The notes: generated by a model from the letters alone, not told the origin. Shown: positions 13,342-23,979, counted from the stretch's first letter. The stretch: 64,000 bases of DNA from Dermatophagoides farinae (GCF_024713945.1 NC_134682.1:2852001-2916000), one strand, 5' to 3'. Translations and numbers: made by a program.

Positions 13342-13827
13342 TTATTCAAACAACAGTGAAATTACTCGTCATCATAATCATCATCATCATCAATTTTGTC
13401 TTGTTTTGTATTAAAGAATTTTTTGTTTTATTCATTGAAAAGCTGTCGATACGCGCGACACACTCGACGCCCCCAACGTTTATTTTAATCAATCGCCGAC
13501 GCCAATCTACATTGAAATTTTTTCACATTCACTCTACACAAGCGTCGTTGAAGTAATCGTCATCATTTTTTCTTTCCATTCGCTTTTCTTCTCATCTGAT
13601 TTACCAACAACAACAACGCATTACGTTCTCGTATAACGCCAACGTCAATCATAATTTCGTTATTTTTTTATGATTATAAGAGAGGTAGCGGATTCATAAA
13701 CACTACACAAAGAATATAATTCGGCCCCTTTTTAAATAATACTTTGAAAATATCCAAGAGAGTAGGCAAGCCAAACTTTTACGTCCTTGTTGTTCATAGT
13801 TTTTGTGTAAAGAAAGAAAGAAAAAAA

Positions 13828-15734
13828 ATGAACAATTCTAACAACAACAACCGAATGAATATTGATCGAGATTCATTCACAAACAACACATCAACTGGTA
13901 ATGATAATCGTTGGGATTCGCATACACGTTCACGTGCTATTGATGAATTTGATCGTCGTTTTAATGAGCTTAAATTAAAATATCCAGAATTGGCATCAAA
14001 ATCATTGCGATCGAAAATGTTTGAACCAACAACAACAACTGCTGCTGCTGCTCAGCAACATGATCATTATCAACAACATCCACCGTCACAGGTTAGTATT
14101 GATTCGTTTCATTTTTTTTATTTTGAGTTTTTTTTTTAAACATTTGTCGATTAATCAACATTGTTTGTTCCCTTTAGGATAATTTCAATGTTCCAAATAA
14201 TGATTCTACACAGCAACCATATTATAAAGATCCTATTGCTGAATTTATGAATGATTCACGTTTTCATCATCATCCACATCAACAATCAATTTTTCATGAT
14301 ATGAATCCATCATCATTTTTTCGTTCTCGTTTTCCTGAAACAAGATATCATCATCATGATACATTTTTTAATGATACAAATGATGCAATAAATGATGAAC
14401 AACAGCATCAACAGCCAAAAGTACATCACATACCGATCCAGATTGAACCACGTACGTCTGGTGGAATGGCAAATAATGCATTACGATCACAATCAAATCG
14501 AGGATCTCGTGAACAATCACCAATGCCACCACCATCGCCACCACCATTATCATCATCGAATGCAGATTATCAACAACAAAAAGCTCAACATTTAAACCAG
14601 CAACCTCCGCAATGCGCTTCTTTAACTCCACCTCCTCCTTTGCATTTCCAACAACAACAGCATCAACCACAACAATTACCAATCAAAAATGAGCAATCAT
14701 TTGCACGATCATCGGATAGTAGTCCACGTATGGTTCGTTCAATTCCAATACAGATTAGTAAATCTAATTCTTCACCATCTACAACAAATGAACGACCACA
14801 ATCATCATCACCGCAACAGCAGCAGCAGCAGCAACAGAATATTCCAGTAAATGAATCATCATCTGATCCAACAACATTAGCCGATCCTAATAAAGTGTAT
14901 GCAATGAGTTATGAACCAATTATTAGAAAAAACGTTTCAACACCGGAATCAATATTATTGGATGAAGAAATGCCCAAAGTTGTGCCGTTATCTTATGAAC
15001 CAGTAATACAATGTAAACAAGCTGTCAATCAACAGACTGCTGCAGCAGCAGCAGCACCAACACCACCATCATTCTCATCAAATGATGGTGACAATGGACA
15101 ACAATTGAATGAACCATCAACTAGCCAAAATCAACAACAGCAGCAGCAGCAACAACAACAAAATACAGAGAAAAAAGAAGAGACACCATTCGATTACATT
15201 GACGAGATATTATATGATTTAAGAAATTGGGAACAACAAGTACATGAATGTCAAGCAACAACGGCCGATGATAAAGGATATAAATGGTTAGATGAAATGC
15301 TTACATTATGTGTACTTCGTCTTGATTGTATCAATATTGATGGTGATGAAGAATTACGTAAATATCGCAAACAAGCTATCAATGAAGTGAATCGTGTCGT
15401 TGCTTTATTAGAATCAAAATTACAACATGAAAAAGATTCAAAATCTAATAATGTTGAACATGATGATGATAAAAATGAATCAATAATTAATGAGGATGAT
15501 GATGATTCTGTTAAAAAAACCAAAGACGAAAAAATTGATAAAAAGAAAGATGGTAAACGTACATTTAAGATATTTTCACGAAAATCTAACAAACCATCCA
15601 CATCCACATCTACATCGATAACAGCATCCGATTCAAAAGATACGGATAAAAATAATAATGATTTAAAATCAAATAATTTAGACCAAAGTGCCAACAACAG
15701 TAGTATGATTGTTGGCCGTGAAACAGAGGTGTAG
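13828..15734 (+). CDS. BAG-domain co-chaperone, BAG3/Starvin-like
   Basis: Two exons (13828-14091 and 14178-15734; 86-bp intron, phase 0) encode 606 residues. The start is the ATG after an A-rich leader; an upstream non-ATG extension is not used. The N-terminal part is low-complexity (Asn, His, Gln, Pro). Two short IPIQI segments (about residues 172 and 275) and an IPV (about 309) resemble the IPV motifs by which BAG3 grips small heat-shock proteins. The BAG domain occupies about residues 422-502 (FDYIDEILYDLRNWEQQV ... YKWLDEMLTLCVLRLDCI ... EVNRVVALLESKL), a three-helix bundle that binds the Hsp70 ATPase domain and promotes nucleotide exchange. No WW domain is visible, unlike vertebrate BAG3, so Drosophila Starvin is the better comparison. 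The C-terminus is acidic, then basic. Predicted role: Hsp70-linked protein quality control. Confidence 0.8.
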
Positions 15735-15960
15735 ATTTTATATTTTATTAAAAATGTTTATATCTATTTTGTAATGGGGAAAAAAAATGAAAGTGTGATG
15801 CATTTTGTTGTTATAAAATTGTGTATGAATCATTGAAATTTATTTTACATCAGAGATTATTATTGTATATGAATAATTTTTATTTCATGTTTTCTGAATG
15901 ATAATCTGAATGACTGATTAAAAATTTGCAAAACAAAAAAAACAAAAAAATTTAAATTCT
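15735..15960. other. BAG gene 3' UTR, edge of the transposon island
   Basis: AT-rich downstream sequence, unique in this window. The left arm of the inverted repeat begins at 15961. Confidence 0.5.
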
Positions 15961-16599
15961 ACTTTTCCATTCCATCATGAACATTGTGTTGTAAAGTGTT
16001 TTGATTTTGATTTTTTGGGTTTATTTTTCTCTCATTCCAAAACAAAAAAAATCAACAGTTGTTATCAGCCAACAATCTAGCCATGTAAAACATTGAGAGG
16101 CAGAAGTAGCTTCTGAACACAAGTGTAGCCTGTGAGCTGTAACTTTGACAATGCTTTTGAGAACTGTGTTGGCAGCGACATTTCTGTTGTTGCGGTGGTT
16201 ATAAACAGCAACGTTTGAACTTTCATCATCGATTTATTTGCTGCAATGATTGTGTCTTGTCTTTGTTTTTTCTTTGTCATTTCAATCATATATATACAGC
16301 TTCTTCATCATCTCATTAGACGCAATGTGCACGTCCGAGGTAAATGACTGTATATATGTTTGTTATCATCATCATTTCTTAATTCAACAGGAATAATAGA
16401 AACGGAAATGATGATTGAATTTTTGAATAAATTCATCCGAAGATATTCATCAAATTGATGACTGTGAAAGTGATGAAAACACAATTCTTTCAAAAAAGAT
16501 AAAAATTTATTTAATTTGTTTAATTGGTGCTATATCTATCGTAATTCAAAGACTGGTGCAAATGTTGTCAAGTGAGTCGCTCTATTTTTGGCTTTCTCT

Positions 16600-16690
16600 A
16601 TTTTCTTCAGTCGCTATTTTCATCAGTCGCTATTTTAGGCTTTCGCTATTTTCGGCTTTCGCTATTTTTGGCTTTCGCTATTTTGGGTCG
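16600..16690. repeat. Minisatellite, GGCTTTCGCTATTTT-like units
   Basis: Five or six imperfect units of about 15-17 bp based on CGCTATTTTnGGCTTT. The same tandem lies in the right arm at about 51895-51985. Confidence 0.8.
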
Positions 16691-16879
16691 GAATCGTTTT
16701 GCTTTGCTTTCGTTTTGATGAATGTTGTAAGACAGGTTTTTTTGTTGTTTTTGCCTATCTAATTGTATCGATGTTAATCATCATCGTTGGTCATCGATAA
16801 TTGATAAATTGAAGTAAAACTATATTCGATTATGTGTTCCGGAATGGTTCAAACATGACGGAACCGGAAGAAGAAAAGA

Positions 16880-17006
16880 TCCGAGCTTAGCTCAGTTGGT
16901 AGTAGCGGTGGACTGTAGTAGGTGTAGTTGTTGAAAAAAGGGGCGGAAGCGCTTCCGATTTCAACCGGAAATCCATAGGTCGCTGGTTCAAATCCGGCAG
17001 CTCGGA
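16880..17006 (+). tRNA. tRNA-Tyr(GTA) with a 52-nt intron
   Basis: The acceptor halves TCCGAGC and GCTCGGA pair perfectly. The A box (TAGCTCAGTTGGTAG), anticodon GTA at 16915-16917, variable AGGTC, and T arm GCTGGTTCAAATCCGGC are canonical for eukaryotic tRNA-Tyr. The intron sits at the standard place, one base 3' of the anticodon (16919-16970). It is long and includes the 14-bp palindrome CGGAAGCGCTTCCG. A T5 run at 17007 can end Pol III transcription. One odd point is an extra T in the D-arm side GTAGTAGC, which weakens the D stem. An identical copy lies at 51569-51695. Confidence 0.88.
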
Positions 17007-17230
17007 TTTTTGCCTTTTTCTTTGCTGGAAAAGGATACCATTAGCTAGGAATTGGAATTGGTCAATCTTTTGTTGATCAATTTAATTGTGGGAGTGAAAA
17101 TGAAAATGTTTTGGGAGATTTTTGCTTAAGAAGTTCCGACCACTTCCGGTTGATTTGAAGAAACTTAATAGATAGATTTAATGATAGATTTCAAAGGTAA
17201 AAGAACAAGTGATTTTAAACTGGAAATCAA

Positions 17231-17259
17231 CATCGCTGGTTCAAATCCGGCAGCCCGGA
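17231..17259 (+). pseudogene. tRNA-Tyr 3'-half fragment
   Basis: A second T arm plus acceptor strand (ATCGCTGGTTCAAATCCGGC then AGCCCGGA) lies 225 bp after the intact tRNA gene, with no anticodon arm before it. It is a truncated tRNA-Tyr copy or a tRNA-derived SINE piece. Confidence 0.7.
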
Positions 17260-17272
17260 ATTTTTTTGTCTG

Positions 17273-17425
17273 GTATCCTAAGTGTCTTTATCCAGCGCTT
17301 CCGAAAAACCAGGAATGATGTCCAGACAGCATACTAATCGAACAATTGCTACGCGGGGAAGCTGACTTTCAAATAATTTTTTAAAAATATATTTACAATA
17401 TAATTGCTGCCTGTTTCAATTTTAC
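17273..17425 (+). repeat. Direct repeat, copy 1
   Basis: About 150 bp, starting near GTCTGGTATCCTAAGTGTC and ending near ATATAATTGCTGCCTGTTT, repeated at 18045-18205 with a few differences. A part of it (ATTGCTG ... AGCTGACTTTC) also ends the LINE fragment at 50284-50340 in opposite orientation. It is probably a TE end duplicated around the LINE fragment between the copies. Confidence 0.8.
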
Positions 17426-17539
17426 GAAGACTGAGTAGTATTACTTAGTAAATGATTTAAAAGTTATACGTAATGAAAATAAAAATGATTTTATTCGGAA
17501 AATTAAAATAAGATATTCCATCAGACAGTTCTCCTTGCA

Positions 17540-18040
17540 GGACAGCTCTTCCGTCTGGAAACAAGTATACAAATGGTGCAAAACCCCAAAAAATCTCAAT
17601 CAAAGCCTAAAAACAATAAAAACCGACAACGGATGGACAAATACGCCAAGCTAGTCATCTGCTCAACAAATTCTTTCCTGACGACCCACCCGACAACATT
17701 GGACGACGTCCCATTCAGCTCCGAAGAAGCATATGATGCCATTTTGACCGAAAACGATAATAAAAGCCCTGGTGAAGACGGAATTTGTGCCAACATCATC
17801 AAACATCTCAACAATCTTTTTCCCACCTTATTCTTAAACATCTACAATGCATGTATAAAGCTCGGTACATTCCCGGACAGATGGAAAGTATCTATCGTCA
17901 AAGTAATCCCACAATATGTGGGGAATCAGCCGAAAAACTACTGAGCCGTGGGTGTCCACAAGGAGCCAAATGTTCTCCTCTATTATGGAATATTCTTTAC
18001 GATAATCTCCTCAAACTGCATCTACCGACCGGTTGCTATC
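17540..18040 (+). pseudogene. LINE reverse-transcriptase fragment, internally deleted
   Basis: The frame shows the start of a non-LTR reverse transcriptase (PFSSEEAYDAI, SPGEDGICANIIKHL, LFLNIYNACIKLGTFPDRWK, then CPQGAKCSPLLWNILYDNLL). Compared with the minus-strand copy at 50312-50944, about 120 bp are missing after KVSIVKVIP and the frame is shifted. It resembles I/R1/Jockey-type LINEs. Not functional. Confidence 0.85.
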
Positions 18041-18044
18041 TTCA

Positions 18045-18205
18045 AGCTGTCTGGTTCCCTAAGTGTCTTTATGTGCTTCATCCAGCGCTTCCGAAAAACC
18101 AGGAATGATGTCCAGACAGCATACTAATCGAACAATTGCAACGCGGTGAAGCTGACTTTCAAATAATTTTTAAAAATATATTTACAATATAATTGCTGCC
18201 TGTTT
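18045..18205 (+). repeat. Direct repeat, copy 2
   Basis: Second copy of the 150-bp repeat described at 17273. It has an extra TGTGCTT relative to copy 1. The following 18206-18430 has a GAACCGG-rich inverted stretch and an A15 run and is otherwise unrecognised. Confidence 0.8.
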
Positions 18206-18424
18206 TCGTGCGTTACACGTAGGGTTTGCACCCGGTTCCAGGTCTGTTGGGAACCGAACCGGTTCAAAAAAAAAAAAAAATCCCGGTTCTCAAAAAATTA
18301 TTAAATTGCCTTTGAAATGTTTTAAAATGTTGTTTTAAAAAAATTTGTCTGTTTTTTCTTGTTAAATTAAACTAACTTAAGAATAAGATGGTTTAGTTTA
18401 ATTTGACAAGAAAAAATAGACATC

Positions 18425-18715
18425 GACAAAGATGGCTTGACTTTTCGATCGATTGCTACAAGTGATTTTATGATGGCAAACGATATTCAATTTCACTGGA
18501 TGAATATACATCAAAGCAAAATCGATGATATTCATCATTATTCTAATTTGCCGATTATTTTCTATGGAGATTTTAATGCTAGGAATCCTTATTGGAATGA
18601 TACAATAACGAATCGAAATGGATATAAATTTAAAGAAGTGATTACTGATCTGGAATCACAAAAAAACTTGATTCAATCCAGCATAATGTGCAGGTTTTAT
18701 ATCAAATATAATTAG
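18425..18715 (+). pseudogene. LINE apurinic endonuclease fragment
   Basis: The frame contains the endonuclease/exonuclease/phosphatase motif LPIIFYGDFNARNPYWND followed by TNRNGYKF, typical of the EN domain in non-LTR elements. Only about 90 residues remain before stops. It may belong to the same LINE family as the RT pieces. Confidence 0.8.
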
Positions 18716-18899
18716 TAAGAATCTGAATTTATAATGACAAATGTTTTATTCTAATTGGATTAGATTTGGATTTTTTTTCCCGTTTAGAAATTCACATGAT
18801 TTTCATTATCGTGTTTTTTCGATTTGATTTGATCAAAATAAGTTCCAGAAATGAGACAAGAATCTTTTTTTTTTCTTTAAAAAACAGAAAAAAAACAAA

Positions 18900-19381
18900 C
18901 CATCACCACCAAATAGATAGTTGGTTCTCTTTTTTTGGCTACAATACATGAATCAGGAAGCTTAAGATTTTTCTCAGCCAGTTGTAGCGCATTTCGTTTC
19001 ACTTCGGAAAACAATTTAGATATGTCACCTTCATATTTGATTTTGTGATTTTGCCGGAATAGGTCGAATACATTTCTGGTTTGTGATGATCGATATTTAT
19101 GCTCTAATTTGTTTATCTTCTCAAGGGGTGTCTCATAGTTGATCACTGTTTCTCGGTCCATGCAATTCAGAGTGATGACTTGATTAAATTTTTGCTGTTA
19201 TTAATTCCGATTTTTTGTTCTTTGATTAGACCATTCTTCGGCTTATAGTCAAACTTCGGGTCGATATAATCATCGCACTCCATTGCAATAAGACATTCCT
19301 TGATCGATTCATACCAATGATGATACGGTACTTTGTCCAAATTTAAAAATTGAACGTTTTTCGGGTTCAGTTGCGTCATTA
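18900..19381 (-). pseudogene. Ty1/copia gag fragment (UBN2-like)
   Basis: Two frames, starting at 19379 and 19161, together read like the N-terminal half of a copia Gag: VPYHHWYESIKECLIAMECD, then LEKINKLEHKYRSSQ and a helical tail. The frame is interrupted between them. It abuts, and may have been inserted into, the C-terminal coding end of the Tc1 element to its right. Confidence 0.6.
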
Positions 19382-19529
19382 TTGATTATTGATCAAAGAT
19401 GAGAGGCATGAGGAAAAAAAAGAAACGATGCGTAGCATGTAAGCTGCTCGGGCCCATAACCTGTTGGAAATGTTTAAGTTAACTTTATTAATCGAACCAA
19501 AAAGAAGAAACGAATACAATGAGATAAAT

Positions 19530-20898
19530 GATGAATATATAATAAAAGCCTTTTTAAAAGCTCGAAATCGGCTTGGCACGCTTTCAATCAGCCGATCTAT
19601 CAAACTCTGCCGTAATTCAGCCCATTACTTCACCAGGAGCTCGAATAAACCAACAGGAGTCGATGGATGAAGCTTTGTCTGCTTCAATCGGCGCTTCAAC
19701 GAGTACCATAGGTGCTCGATCGGATTCATATCCGGACTCTGAGCAACCCATTCCAGTTTTTTTATATTGGATTTTTTGATAAAATCCTGTGATCGCTTTG
19801 ACATATGGCATGGCGCCCCATCTTCCTGGAAAAGGAAGTTCCTTTTCTTTACTTTATTTCTTCTATCACGGAAGATGGGGAATAGCGTCGTTTCCAACAT
19901 ATTGATATATTCTTCGCTATTCATGCCATTAGAGCAGAGTCTTAGCTCTGATCTCCCACCATGTCTATTTTCAAGGAATAATGATTATTGTTATTATAAT
20001 TAAATCAGGCCGAAAAAAATCTTACCATATAGCCCCCCTGTTATTTATTCGAAGCAATACGTGACACAATCACAATTAAGTATAAAGAAATAGTTTATTG
20101 ATAATTGAAGATAATGATGAAGATAATAAACGATACAAATATGAATAGATCACAAACATTAAGAAAACAATAATAGATGAGAAAGAGAGAGAGAGAGAGA
20201 GATAGAGCAATCATTACAAGTCAAGAAGAGCACATGGTTGATTCGAGTTATTTCTTTTTATATATCTGTCACCGTAGCCACACATATGCGCAATGACAAT
20301 CATGGTATGACGAACGTTTACATATTTACATAGTCAATGACTAAATGTTAACACCCCCAAACCATCACACTGAAACCGTTGTGTTTCACGGTGGCTTGTA
20401 GCCTCTTGGCTTGGTATGCCTGGTTTTTCTTACGATATACGTAAGTTCATTGAATTGCGAATACCGGCACTCATCGAAAAAAATCACTTTTTTCCAATAG
20501 TCCGTGGGCATTTCAACCATTTTATTTGCCCATAGCCGGCGTTTGTTTTTGTTTTTTTAGATAGCAGTGGCAGATAATTCTGGCCCCATATTCCAACATC
20601 GGAATGTATTTCCGAACGGTGTTTGCGGAAACATCCATGTGGCTCGCCAATTCTTTGCTTGCTGTGGCCAGCGTTATTTCAATTTGACGACCTAGTCTTC
20701 TCAGTGTCCGTTCTGACGGTCCAGGACGACCTGGTGGCTTGATCGCGTTTGATTATTTTGATCGTATGTTTTAATGATATGATGAACGTTTGATTTACTG
20801 GTCTTAATTTTTTCTGCTATGTTTCGAATGCTTAACCCGTCTTTATGATATTGTATGACAATTCTGCGCAAAACTGTTTTTTCAATTTGTTTATTCAT
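19530..20898 (-). mobile_element. Tc1-like transposon remnant (DD34E), interrupted
   Basis: From 20898 downward the N-terminal helix-turn-helix region is visible (VIQYHKDGLSIRNIAEKI, SNVHHIIKTY). Then comes a frameshifted core with KKVIFFDECRYSQF and VKHNGFSVMVWG. After an interrupting LTR, the catalytic C-terminus follows: FQEDGAPCHMSKRS ... WVAQSPDMNPIEHLWYSLKRR, with 34 residues between the second Asp and the Glu (DD34E), and IDRLIESVPSRFRAFKKA. Frameshifts and stops show that it is dead. Another short unexplained stretch lies between 19935 and 20000. Confidence 0.88.
20039..20353 (-). mobile_element. Solo LTR (315 bp) inserted in the Tc1 element
   Basis: On the minus strand it starts TGTTAACATTTAGTCATTGA and ends AATAAATAACA, with TG...CA termini and a 5-bp duplication CCCCC on both sides (20034-20038 and 20354-20358). 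A TATATAAA box and an AATAAA signal are inside. It is the same family as 50950-51245. No internal retroelement sequence remains, so it arose by LTR-LTR recombination. Confidence 0.85.
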
Positions 20899-21827
20899 GA
20901 TTTTTTAATATCAAAAAATTGTAATGGATAAATCAATGAATAATAAAGATAACGTTAATGGATGAATAAATGAATCAAAGAAAAAAAGTTTTTAAAATAT
21001 TAAATATTTATAATCACGTTTAACAATATCAACACGACAACTAACATTCGATGGCTAAACCATCGAATTTTTCAGATAAAATGTTGAAAACAAATTTACC
21101 ACTTAATTCGAAAATAGAATTACTAACCATCTGTATTACATTTGTTCATTTGTTTTACCCGATGACTGATATCTGAGAAGATATTAAGTTTGCTAAAAAG
21201 ACCAGTCGTTTTTTTGCATAACATTTTGTGTATGAACAACAGGTCTTTTTTAGCAAACATAATATTTAGATGAATAAAAATCGAATCTATTGATTTTAAA
21301 TATATCATCAGAATCATAATAATCAACCAAAATTTAGACACAACAAAATTCCAGATACTACTGTACTTTGTAGTTTCGAAGAATTGTAACTGGGTCGACA
21401 TAAACACACAGCAAAATTATTCTGAGGCAGAGGGGCAATCTCCATTGTAGAGTGTGATAATATTTCAGCAAAAAACAAAACAAAGAAAACACAAAATTGA
21501 AATATTAAAATGTTGTTTATTAATTAGCTGTATTACATATGACGTGTAATAGAACAATAATCGTTTTTTAAAAAAGAATGAATATTATAAAGGTGAGTAT
21601 AAATGTCACCAATAACATAACGGTGCAATTACATTTGTTCAATAAGTTGAAGTAATAACAAATATATGATGGAAATTTGCTAAATGATTCTACATCATTA
21701 GATTCATCATGTGAAAAAAAGCAAAAACCATTTAGTTTGCAAACATTATCTTCCAGAAAAGGACATTTATAATCCTTTTTTAAAAAGAATGAATATTATA
21801 AATGTGAGTTTTTAAATTCGATTATAT
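20899..21827. other. Unassigned TE-island sequence
   Basis: About 930 bp of AT-rich sequence. A GAATGAATATTATAAA-type sequence occurs twice (near 21578 and 21788). The minus-strand frame at 21123-21407 has no recognisable motif and I do not call it a gene. Confidence 0.5.
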
Positions 21828-21899
21828 TATTATCAATCCGGCTATATGCGAGCCGTCTTCATCTTGATCGGTCATTATCATCAATTTAGCGTTCGACAT
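21828..21899 (-). pseudogene. Topoisomerase II TOPRIM fragment
   Basis: On the minus strand about 24 codons read AKLMIMTDQDEDGSHIAGLI, matching the invariant DxD motif of the eukaryotic topoisomerase II TOPRIM domain (KLMIMTDQDQDGSHIKGLL). It is cut on both sides. A second TOP2 piece follows at 22030-22190, but in the wrong order. Confidence 0.8.
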
Positions 21900-22041
21900 A
21901 TTAAATATAAATGAGATTCTTTTCGCAATTTCCGCATACATTTTATACATAAAATATGTTGACAATTATCGATGCGAATGTTGACGCATAACATAGTCTA
22001 TGAACAGCCCAAAACAAGTGTGACGGTGACGAGGCGAAGAG
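21897..22041. repeat. 145-bp dispersed repeat, copy 1
   Basis: It runs from ATAAATGAGATTCTTTTCG to GAGGCGAAGAG and is repeated in direct orientation at 23232-23376 with about 95% identity by eye. It separates the two TOP2 fragments. No terminal inverted repeat is obvious, so the class is open. Confidence 0.85.
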
Positions 22042-22250
22042 CGGCATGATTACAGCCTTGAAGCCTCAAACCAAACTGTCCATGTTGTTCGAGTAAATTA
22101 ATGTTGTTTGTGCCAACAAAATTTTGGGCCAATTTCGTAATTAATGGCATCAAGAATCTTTCACCATGATAGTACGAAGTGTATCGTATCCAGAAATAAT
22201 TAATGTCAACATTATAATATGATCTCTTTTCTATTCTTATCTGACACAAG
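22030..22250 (-). pseudogene. Topoisomerase II core fragment
   Basis: The minus-strand frame reads SYYHGERFLMPLITKLAQNF, then VGTNNINLLEQHGQFGLRLQG, matching the topoisomerase II winged-helix/catalytic core (SSYHHGE ... LAQNFVGSNNLNLLQPIGQFGTRL). The catalytic tyrosine region is not present. In a real gene this segment lies some 200 residues after the TOPRIM motif, yet here it precedes it in transcription order. These are therefore scrambled copies, not exons. Confidence 0.8.
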
Positions 22251-22985
22251 TGCCTTTGAGCCAGAGTGTCTTTAAAGTTATAATAAATAAATGGTACGAA
22301 GTGTATTTTGCTACCATTTCTCCTCCGACGTCATTGGATTCGTGGCCAGCATCGTATTCAACAAGTGTGCGAAACCCAGCCAATCTTTAGCCTTCCCCGA
22401 AAATGCAAAATTTCATTTTCGGAATCTTAATCGGTTTCCCATAAGTTGTTTTTTGTTTGCTTCACGTACGTTTATGAATTTTCCATTTAATGGACGCAAC
22501 AATATGTGTTCCAGTTGATTTTTTTTTTGGTATATATCTTCGTATAACTCCAAAAAAAACCGCGAACACCTAAAAAAACCGCGAACATCAAAAAAAAAAT
22601 CAAAAATTGCAAACGAACACTAAAAAAGAAACGGCCCAACAATCCTACCTACAAAGAATGTGAGGTGTGTTGAAAATTGAATGATTTTAAATAGCCAACA
22701 TGAAACTGAATGAAAATGTCCAATATGCGAACAATAGCGACAGCTTAAGTAGAAATAGTTCACTGTAATCAAAATTGCATCATTATCTTTATTATCAATA
22801 AAAATGAATATGTATTTTTTTTGAAGTATGAAATAAAATAAACACGTGTTCATTCAATGGAAGCAGAAAATGGAATAAATTTATTATTGAGCTTCATCAA
22901 TGTCATACAATACAAAATAATAAATACAATAGTGATTATTCAGATATAACGTTATAACAATTCTTCCTCTTTTCAAACAAAACAT
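22251..22985. other. Unassigned TE-island sequence
   Basis: A short open frame (22291-22518) and AAAAAAACCGCGAACA repeats near 22552-22620 are present. I recognise no domain on either strand. Confidence 0.5.
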
Positions 22986-22989
22986 CATC

Positions 22990-23220
22990 ACACACAGAGA
23001 ACAAACCTCGGTCGATCTTCCAGGCTAAAATTACCTTCTTGAAATCGTTGAAACCACCGTTGAATAGCACGGGAAGTGACAGCGTTTTCGTAAGCTTCGT
23101 TAATCTCCACAGCAGCTCTGGTATTTTGCTACCAGTGACGCTAATTGGGCTACGTTCACCTTATCAACAAATCGATTGAGTGTGTTATTCGATGAGTTGA
23201 TGCCGAAATATAACGGCCAG
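22990..23220 (-). pseudogene. mariner-family transposase N-terminal (HTH) fragment
   Basis: The minus strand reads EINEAYENAVTSRAIQRWFQ then RFQEGNFSLEDRPRF, the HTH_48/mariner DNA-binding signature (WF-RF--G--SLED-PR). It is joined upstream to a less clear frame ending NTLNRFVDKVNVAQLASL. The catalytic domain is absent. Confidence 0.75.
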
Positions 23221-23231
23221 AATGCGTTCCA

Positions 23232-23376
23232 CATATTGAACATAAATGAGATTCTTTTCGTAATTTTCTCATACATTTTATGCATAAAATATGTTGACAA
23301 TGATCGATGCGAATGTTGACGCATAACATAGTCTATGAACAGCCCAAAACAAGTGTGACGGTGACTAGGCGAAGAG
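23232..23376. repeat. 145-bp dispersed repeat, copy 2
   Basis: Second copy of the repeat at 21897-22041, here joined to the mariner fragment. Confidence 0.85.
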
Positions 23377-23504
23377 TGGAGAAATCGAAAAACGAGCGTG
23401 ACGTTTGGAGCGAGCGACAGACAACATGTTTTTGGGATCAATCGTGACGACAAGGCCGGAAACGACGTTTGACGAACACCACGACGCATACTTATTATTT
23501 TTTT

Positions 23505-23770
23505 TTCAATGTTAATATCTGATCAACGATTCTTCACTGACGATGCCAGCCAAACGAAATTGATATTCAGCTTTTTTCAACCATGTTTCGGGATTAGATT
23601 CCCAAAATTCTTGTAATTTGACTGATACCGATTCAACTTTACTCACCGTTTTTTCATCAGAACTTTTTTGATTGTTGAAATTCTCTTTTATAATAATTCT
23701 TTCAAAAATCTGCCAACCGACCTACGAAAAGCGGTGGAATCATTAATTGGTAAGTTTCACTTTTATGCTG
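23505..23770 (-). pseudogene. LTR-retrotransposon gag fragment
   Basis: The minus strand at 23510-23665 reads VSVKLQEFWESNPETWLKKA then EYQFRLAGIVSEESLI, typical of the Gag start of arthropod gypsy/BEL-type elements. The plus strand next to it (23700-23760) has NLPTDLRKAVESLIG, also gag-like but in the opposite orientation, so the element is broken and inverted. Confidence 0.65.
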
Positions 23771-23979
23771 CTTAATAAACTTCCTTCAACCGAATCTTTG
23801 CAACATTAAGAACATTATACTAGGGCAAAAACCGTGGAAAAAGGGGGAGAGTATAATAAGATTATTAGTAATGCAAAACACAGAATCAATAAAAGGTTTG
23901 ATAATTGGAGCCGATATCAAACCAAAAAAAAGTAAGTCTTATATATACATTATGTGAATGTACTTATAAGTAATATATA

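Larger units (their letters stand above)
9791..13827. other. 4-kb divergent intergenic region (LENG8 and BAG3 promoters/5' UTRs)
   Basis: It separates two divergently transcribed genes and contains microsatellites (GT near 9846-9866 and 11094-11120; CA/GT near 11600 and 11690; GAT near 11320; a CAT/GAT tract near 12200). I find no conserved coding frame; the small ORFs near 10782, 11538-11773 and 12232-12541 follow the repeats. A strong donor-like CACAG/GTAAGT at 11072 and an acceptor-like CTCTACAG ending at 13251 would fit a large 5' UTR intron of the BAG gene, but this is speculative. A polypyrimidine and CAT-rich stretch covers 13560-13680. Confidence 0.55.
15961..17166. repeat. Left arm of the large inverted repeat
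   Basis: This 1.2-kb segment recurs in opposite orientation at 51413-52620. The two share a terminal ACTTTTCCATTCCATCATG, a minisatellite, the whole tRNA-Tyr gene, and a 3' part ending near the words CACTTCCGGTTGATTTG. A conceptual frame shared by both arms (16077-16289) differs at only about four of 70 residues, so the arms are recent or homogenised. I do not regard that frame as a gene. Confidence 0.9.

Noticed and set aside
14368-14682. Hydrophobic minus-strand ORF within the BAG gene
   Set aside because: Antisense of the Gln/His/Pro-rich coding repeats of the BAG protein.
16077-16289. Conserved 70-residue frame present in both inverted-repeat arms
   Set aside because: Its similarity is explained by the arm duplication; composition and lack of motif do not support coding.
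17273-18205. Reading the two 150-bp direct repeats as LTRs of one element around the LINE RT fragment
   Set aside because: They lack TG...CA ends and a target duplication, and the content is non-LTR; a duplicated TE end is simpler.
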